Shown here: positions 59,282 through 64,000 of the stretch, piece after piece
Layout of the letters: each line of letters opens with the position of its first letter
Numbering within the stretch: position 1 is the first letter of the stretch
Assembly: GCF_001952935.1 (NCBI RefSeq)
Contig: NZ_CP018319.1
Location: 1,787,501 to 1,851,500 of the forward strand
Origin: Pseudomonas frederiksbergensis
Lineage (GTDB): Bacteria; Pseudomonadota; Gammaproteobacteria; Pseudomonadales; Pseudomonadaceae
Direction of reading: 5' to 3'
DNA: 64,000 nucleotides
Program-made: the position numbers and the translations under genes
The notes under the pieces: model-generated
Seen by the model: the letters and a program-made list of their open reading frames with translations, nothing else
Told to the model about the DNA's origin: nothing
Database searches by the model: none

Positions 59282-60267
59282 GACTTGGCACTCCAGCCAC
59301 CTTCAGGCGCGGCAAAGCGCCAGACGATCGGCCGTTCCTCGCCATCGGCGCGGGCATCGTTGTTGTTGTCAGTGCCAATCCACGCGCCCTCGGCGTCAAC
59401 AATCAACGCTTCGGTCAGGCCGTAGGGATTTGAATAGCGGCGCTGCACCTGCAAGGCTTCATCGGCAAAGGACCAGCAGCGCTCGACCTTGGCCGTCACC
59501 GAATCACGGCGGCAGATCTGGTAGGCGTTGCGCTCAAGGGTAAACAGCTTGCCGTTGAACAGCGACAGGTCGGCGAAGTCTCGGGTCACCGCTTTGGCTC
59601 GGGGAAACGGTGCCGGCTGCATTTCTTTACCGGCTTCGCTCAGCAACACACAGCCACCATCGCAATCCCAGACCGTCTGTTTGCGCTTGATCAGCAACAA
59701 GCCACGGCTTTGACGCTCAGAGGCGAGCCACAATTGATCACCCGCCGGATTGATCGCCAGGCCCTCGAACAACGCATTGAAGTGCAACAGCATGCCGCTG
59801 GCCCGGGCTTCGCGAATCAGCATCGGCGAGATTTTCAGCCAGGACGATGGCCCAACGGGTGGCACTTGCAGAATCGCGGCATGGGATTCGCTGACGAGGT
59901 AGCGATTACCGGCGCTGTCGCAGGTGATGCCTTCAAAATCCAGGTCCCCGCCACGGACAAACGACGCCACCCAGGTTCGTGAACGCAAGCCCCAGGGCAA
60001 ACCGCTGTCTGGCACCGGTGGTACGCCGATGGCCACCGTTTCGGCTTGCCATACCTTGTCGCGGGTATCGAGCCGGTATATCTGATCGTCGTCGCGATCA
60101 GACACCGTCCACAGGTCATTACCGCACTGGGCCAACCCTGACAGGTTGCCGCCGCGCATACCTTCAACGGGATGCTCGGACAACAGGCGCAGTTCCGGCA
60201 CCGGCTCGGCAACCGCCGAAATCGAGGTCAGAAGTAACGCACACGCCAGGGCAAAGCCAACCCGCAT
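59278..60267 (-). CDS. Secreted esterase-like/phytase-family protein
   Basis: 329 residues with a 20-residue signal peptide (MRVGFALACALLLTSISAVA). The body looks like the esterase-like phytase beta-propeller: GGNLSGLAQCGNDLWTVSDRDDD, GGDLDFEGITCD, FEGLAINPAGDQLWLASER, and IGTDNNNDARADGEERP, the last resembling a calcium-binding loop. Likely periplasmic. Its ATG overlaps the parE stop by one base and its stop overlaps the next gene by four, so all are co-translated with parE. Substrate not known. Confidence 0.9.
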   Translation of the reverse strand: MRVGFALACALLLTSISAVAEPVPELRLLSEHPVEGMRGGNLSGLAQCGNDLWTVSDRDDDQIYRLDTRDKVWQAETVAIGVPPVPDSGLPWGLRSRTWVASFVRGGDLDFEGITCDSAGNRYLVSESHAAILQVPPVGPSSWLKISPMLIREARASGMLLHFNALFEGLAINPAGDQLWLASERQSRGLLLIKRKQTVWDCDGGCVLLSEAGKEMQPAPFPRAKAVTRDFADLSLFNGKLFTLERNAYQICRRDSVTAKVERCWSFADEALQVQRRYSNPYGLTEALIVDAEGAWIGTDNNNDARADGEERPIVWRFAAPEGGWSAKS

Positions 60268-62171
60268 CAGCCAAGAACCTCGGCCAGGTTGCCTTTGGAT
60301 TCCAGCCAGGATTTGCGGTCACCGGCGCGTTTCTTCGCTAGCAGCATGTCCATCATTTCCGAGGTTGCGTCGAAATCTTCCAGCGTCAACTGCACCAGAC
60401 GCCGAGTGTTCGGGTCCATGGTGGTTTCGCGCAGCTGCGGCGGGTTCATTTCACCCAGGCCTTTGAATCGTGTGACCTGCGGCTTGCCGCGTTTCTTCTC
60501 GGCCACCAGGCGATCGAGGATGCCATCGCGCTCGGCTTCGTCCAGGGCGTAGTAAATCTCTTTGCCCAGGTCGATTCGGTACAACGGCGGCATCGCGACG
60601 TAGACATGACCGGCATCCACCAACGGGCGGAAATGCTGGACGAACAACGCACACAGCAACGTGGCGATGTGCAGACCGTCAGAGTCGGCGTCAGCGAGGA
60701 TGCAGATCTTGCCGTAACGCAGCTGGGCGATGTCAGCCGAGCCGGGATCGACACCGATGGCGACGGCGATGTTGTGCACTTCCTGGCTGGCCAGCACTTC
60801 GCTGCCGTCGACTTCCCAGGTGTTCAGAATCTTGCCGCGCAACGGCAGGATCGCTTGAAATTCTTTGTCTCGCGCTTGCTTGGCCGAACCGCCGGCGGAA
60901 TCACCTTCCACCAGGAACAGCTCGGAACGCATCGGGTCCTGCCCGGCGCAGTCGGCGAGTTTGCCCGGCAGTGCCGGCCCCGCCGTGATGCGCTTGCGCT
61001 CGACCTTCTTGCTGGCCTTCAGACGTCGGCCGGCGTTGTTGATCGCCAGCTCTGCCAGCAACATGCCGGTTTCCGGGTTGGCGTTGAGCCACAGGCTGAA
61101 CGCGTCCTTGACCACACCGGAAACGAATGCAGCCGCTTCACGGGACGACAGACGCTCTTTGGTCTGGCCGGAGAATTGCGGCTCTTGCATCTTCATCGAC
61201 AGCACGAAAGCGATGCGTTCCCAGACGTCTTCCGGCGCCAGCTTCACGCCGCGTGGCAGCAGGCTGCGGAATTCGCAGAACTCGCGCATCGCATCGAGCA
61301 AGCCCTGACGCAGACCGTTGACGTGGGTACCGCCCTGCGCCGTCGGGATCAGGTTGACGTAGCTTTCCTGAACGCTGTCGCCACCTTCGGGCAACCACAA
61401 CAGCGCCCAATCGACCGCTTCTTTGTTACCGGCCAGGCTGCCGCAGAACGGCTCGTCCGGCAGGCGTTCGAATCCGTTGACCGCGTCCACCAGATAGGAA
61501 CGCAGGCCGTCTTCGTAATGCCATTCGACTTTCTCGCCGGTGGCCTTGTCTTCAAAACTGACCAGCAGCCCCGGGCACAGAACGGCCTTGGCCTTGAGCA
61601 CATGCTTGAGGCGGCTGATGGAGAATTTCGGCGAATCGAAGTATTTTGGGTCCGGGGCGAAGAACACGCTGGTACCGGTGTTGCGCTTGCCGACAGTACC
61701 AATGATTTCCAGCTCGGTTTTCTTGTAACCGTCGGCGAACGTCATCTGGTATTCGTTGCCGTCACGTTTTACGCGCACCCGGACTTCGTTCGACAAGGCG
61801 TTGACCACGGAAATACCCACCCCGTGCAGACCGCCGGAGAACTGGTAGTTCTTGTTGGAAAACTTGCCGCCCGCATGGAGCTTGGTGAGGATCAGCTCGA
61901 CGCCCGACACGCCTTCTTCGGCGTGGATATCCACCGGCATGCCGCGGCCGTCATCGCTGACTACCAGGGAGTGATCGGCGTGCAGGATGACCTGCACCGA
62001 GGTCGCGTGCCCGGCCAAGGCTTCGTCGACGCTGTTGTCGATGACTTCCTGGGCGAGGTGGTTCGGCCGACTGGTGTCGGTGTACATGCCGGGGCGTTTG
62101 CGCACCGGGTCGAGGCCCGAGAGGACTTCGATGGCGTCTGCGTTATAAGAGCTAGCGCTGGGAGTGGCCAT
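60267..62171 (-). CDS. parE: DNA topoisomerase IV subunit B
   Basis: 634 residues. GHKL ATPase with VIDNSVDEALAGHA and the SGGLHGVGISVVNALS loop, transducer, then the TOPRIM domain with EGDSAGGSAKQARD and PLRGKILN. The start is ATG 62171 (MATPSASSYNADAIEV); a frame to 62279 adds 36 unsupported residues. Confidence 0.97.
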   Translation of the reverse strand: MATPSASSYNADAIEVLSGLDPVRKRPGMYTDTSRPNHLAQEVIDNSVDEALAGHATSVQVILHADHSLVVSDDGRGMPVDIHAEEGVSGVELILTKLHAGGKFSNKNYQFSGGLHGVGISVVNALSNEVRVRVKRDGNEYQMTFADGYKKTELEIIGTVGKRNTGTSVFFAPDPKYFDSPKFSISRLKHVLKAKAVLCPGLLVSFEDKATGEKVEWHYEDGLRSYLVDAVNGFERLPDEPFCGSLAGNKEAVDWALLWLPEGGDSVQESYVNLIPTAQGGTHVNGLRQGLLDAMREFCEFRSLLPRGVKLAPEDVWERIAFVLSMKMQEPQFSGQTKERLSSREAAAFVSGVVKDAFSLWLNANPETGMLLAELAINNAGRRLKASKKVERKRITAGPALPGKLADCAGQDPMRSELFLVEGDSAGGSAKQARDKEFQAILPLRGKILNTWEVDGSEVLASQEVHNIAVAIGVDPGSADIAQLRYGKICILADADSDGLHIATLLCALFVQHFRPLVDAGHVYVAMPPLYRIDLGKEIYYALDEAERDGILDRLVAEKKRGKPQVTRFKGLGEMNPPQLRETTMDPNTRRLVQLTLEDFDATSEMMDMLLAKKRAGDRKSWLESKGNLAEVLG

Positions 62172-62226
62172 GGGGTCTCGTCGTCCGCCTGTAAAAAGAG
62201 TGCTCGTTGAAAATAGGGGCGATGAG

Positions 62227-62835
62227 TCACAGTGCAGTGAAATCAATCGCCTGATACAAATCTGCGCCGATGCCGGCAAAACTCAGCATTGCCGGCAATT
62301 GCTCGGCAAAACCCTGGAAGCTATGGTCGCCGCCGGCCTGGATGCGCAAGGCACAGGCCCGGTAATACTGCTGGGCGAGGCGGTAGTCCAGCGTTTCATC
62401 GCCGGTCTGCAACCACACCTGATAACGCTGCGGGTCCCGGGGCGCCGGCACTTCCAGCTCGGCCAGGGCCGTCACGTGGTCGTGGGTCAATTCCCAGGCC
62501 TCATCGGTATACAGGTTTTTCTGCGTCCCCAGATACCCGTCGAACATCCGGTGCGGACTGACGGCAGGATTGATCAACAGGGCCTTGAGGCCATGGCGCT
62601 CGGCCAAGTGAGTCGCATAGTAGCCGCCGAGTGAGCTGCCGACCAGCAGTGGCCGCCCAAGCTCCTCAATCGCCTTGTTTAGCTGACCGATGGCCTCACG
62701 CGGATGGTGATGCAAGGCCGGGACGCGCAACTGATCGCTCAAGCCCAGACGTTCCATTACTTGTACCAACTGCGTGGCCTTTTTAGACGAAGGCGCGCTG
62801 TTGAAACCGTGGATATAAAGGATCGAACCAGACAT
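62227..62835 (-). CDS. yqiA: Esterase YqiA
   Basis: 202 residues, alpha/beta hydrolase. The nucleophile elbow is VGSSLGGYYA, the N-terminal YIHGFNSAPSSKK carries the oxyanion strand, and GGDHSFQGF holds the catalytic His. It sits between cpdA and parE as in E. coli. Natural substrate unknown. Confidence 0.94.
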   Translation of the reverse strand: MSGSILYIHGFNSAPSSKKATQLVQVMERLGLSDQLRVPALHHHPREAIGQLNKAIEELGRPLLVGSSLGGYYATHLAERHGLKALLINPAVSPHRMFDGYLGTQKNLYTDEAWELTHDHVTALAELEVPAPRDPQRYQVWLQTGDETLDYRLAQQYYRACALRIQAGGDHSFQGFAEQLPAMLSFAGIGADLYQAIDFTAL

Positions 62836-62930
62836 TTGAGCTCCCTGTGCGTCGGGTAAAGAAGGCGGAGTTTACAGGGAGTCGGGGGATCGGGGATATC
62901 CGTGGGAATGAGCGCGGCTGTGCCGACGCC

Positions 62931-63006
62931 TTCGCGAGCAAGCCCGCTCCCACATTGGATCTGTGTCATTCACAAATCCCCTGTGGGAGCGGGCTTGCTC
63001 GCGAAA
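62931..63006. repeat. REP/BIME element, tail-to-tail pair
   Basis: TTCGCGAGCAAGCCCGCTCC and, about 30 bases later, TGTGGGAGCGGGCTTGCTCG. It fills the gap between yqiA and cpdA; the spacer contains GTGTCATTCACAAAT, similar to that at 24993-25085. Confidence 0.9.
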
Positions 63007-63039
63007 GCCGCGACTCGGTCCTGCCGAATGACAAAAAAG

Positions 63040-63855
63040 TCAGTAGCCGTTGGAACCGTAATCGACCTCAAAGTCGAAACCGGTAACGCGTTCCACGCCG
63101 GTTTCGAGCTGACCATCCGGCAAAAGCCGCAACCACCGATATCCCGGCGCCTGGTCACTGACCTTGAAATCATCACTGCCCGGTTCGAACTGAATACAGG
63201 TCGAAGGCGAGGCAATCAGCCGCACGCCATTGCGAACCTGATCGACCTCTTGATGCACATGCCCCCATAAAACAGCGCGCACCTGCGCAAACCGATCCAG
63301 CACGGCGAACAAAGCGTCTGGATTGCGCAATCCGATCGGCTCCATCCACGCACACCCGATCGACACCGGATGATGATGCAAGCACACCAGATGATGCCGT
63401 TCAGGCGCCTCGCTCAACGAGCGGACCAGCAACTGTAACTGCTCATCCTGCAAATACCCCGGCACCGAACCCGGTACGGCCGAATCGAGCAACGTGACGC
63501 GCCAGTTACCAACGTCCACCACTGGTTCCAGCAACGCACTCTGCACAGCGGCCTGCGCCATGATCTGCGGCTCATCATGATTGCCGGGAATCCAGCGCGC
63601 CGGCGCATCGAGTTGCCGCGTCAGGTCACGAAACTGCTGATAGGACTCCAGCGTCCCGTCCTGAGAAAGATCGCCACTGGCAATGATCAGGTCGATCCGC
63701 GGCTGCTGACGCCGAACCAGCTCGATGACTTTTTGCAGGCTGTCCCGGGTATTCATGCCCAGCAACGTTTCATCCGATTCGGCAAACAGATGACTGTCGG
63801 ACAGTTGCACCAGCAACGCCGGATCGGCGGTGGTCAAAGTGGATACGCTCGGCAA
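63040..63855 (-). CDS. cpdA: 3',5'-cyclic-AMP phosphodiesterase CpdA
   Basis: 271 residues. Class III metallophosphatase that lowers cAMP and so Vfr/CRP activity. Metal-binding motifs: LSDSHLFA, SGDLSQDG, GNHDEP, LHHHP and WGHVHQ. I start it at TTG 63855 (reading MPSVSTLTTADP) because GGGAG lies seven bases before it; a GTG at 63879 has no ribosome site. Confidence 0.93.
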   Translation of the reverse strand: MPSVSTLTTADPALLVQLSDSHLFAESDETLLGMNTRDSLQKVIELVRRQQPRIDLIIASGDLSQDGTLESYQQFRDLTRQLDAPARWIPGNHDEPQIMAQAAVQSALLEPVVDVGNWRVTLLDSAVPGSVPGYLQDEQLQLLVRSLSEAPERHHLVCLHHHPVSIGCAWMEPIGLRNPDALFAVLDRFAQVRAVLWGHVHQEVDQVRNGVRLIASPSTCIQFEPGSDDFKVSDQAPGYRWLRLLPDGQLETGVERVTGFDFEVDYGSNGY

Positions 63856-63959
63856 GGCGTTCTCCCAGGGCTGAATCACGGGATGGATGAGTGCCGCAAT
63901 TATGCTGGGGGATGATCAAAAGGGGAAACCTGTGAACCTGACGCAGTTCACATCTACCG

Positions 63960-64000
63960 CTACCGCACCACCGCGTACTCGTGTCCGCAGGCCAGGCAAT
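63960..64000 (-). CDS. yqiB: DUF1249 (YqiB-like) protein, 3' end only
   Basis: Only the last 12 codons are inside the window: CLACGHEYAVVR then TAG. This ending and the position directly upstream of cpdA, as in the E. coli nudF-yqiB-cpdA-yqiA-parE order, point to DUF1249. The 5' part lies beyond the window edge. Confidence 0.7.
   Translation of the reverse strand, partial: CLACGHEYAVVR

Overview
The window is a chromosomal segment of a Pseudomonas, most likely of the P. fluorescens group. The gene order from azurin to the cpdA neighbour follows, as far as I remember it, the P. aeruginosa PAO1 stretch from PA4922 to PA4970. The intergenic regions carry the short inverted GGGAGCGGGCTTGCTCGCGAA repeats typical of fluorescent pseudomonads, and a two-repeat agglutinin like the one described from P. 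fluorescens Pf0-1 is present. No phage, IS element, CRISPR array or rRNA operon is visible.

Layout. Positions 1-1.7 kb hold azurin, a LOG-type nucleotide hydrolase and a small charged protein. Positions 1.9-8.6 kb hold a minus-strand operon of two transglutaminase-like proteins, a circularly permuted ATP-grasp/alpha-E fusion and a putative DUF2126 amidoligase; this is a predicted peptide-ligation system of unknown product. Positions 8.8-16.9 kb are accessory-looking: a two-gene membrane/toxin-like pair, ygiQ, and a 1321-residue toxin-like protein whose C terminus looks like a SET methyltransferase domain. From 16.9 to 24.2 kb come dnaB, the rpsF-rpsR-DUF2232-rplI operon, rlmB and rnr. Two identical tRNA-Leu(CAG) genes, each with its own promoter and terminator, lie at 24.4-24.8 kb, followed by the 3' remnant of an ABC permease gene and a chemoreceptor gene.

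From 40.1 down to 27.2 kb (minus strand) runs the classical nnr-tsaE-amiB-mutL-miaA-hfq-hflX-hflK-hflC-hisZ-purA superoperon, mostly overlapping or tightly spaced and joining cell-wall, repair, tRNA-modification and RNA-chaperone functions. The part from 40.2 to 49.9 kb holds queG, a TRIC-like channel, orn, rsgA, motAB (with a sigma28-like promoter and a 166-bp palindrome in the motA-motB spacer), an HDOD protein, rhodanese and psd. The lectin gene sits at 49.9-50.3 kb. The end (50.5-64 kb) has a PilZ-like protein, serB, an AhpA-family membrane protein, pqiC and a minus-strand series yqiB(partial)-cpdA-yqiA-parE-phytase-like-retropepsin-like-parC. Eight extragenic palindromic repeat units are spread between genes.

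Most of the window is ordinary core genome. The most interesting points are the SET-like toxin, the motAB palindrome, the amidoligase operon, the toxin/immunity-like pair, the lectin insertion and the permease remnant beside the tRNA genes.
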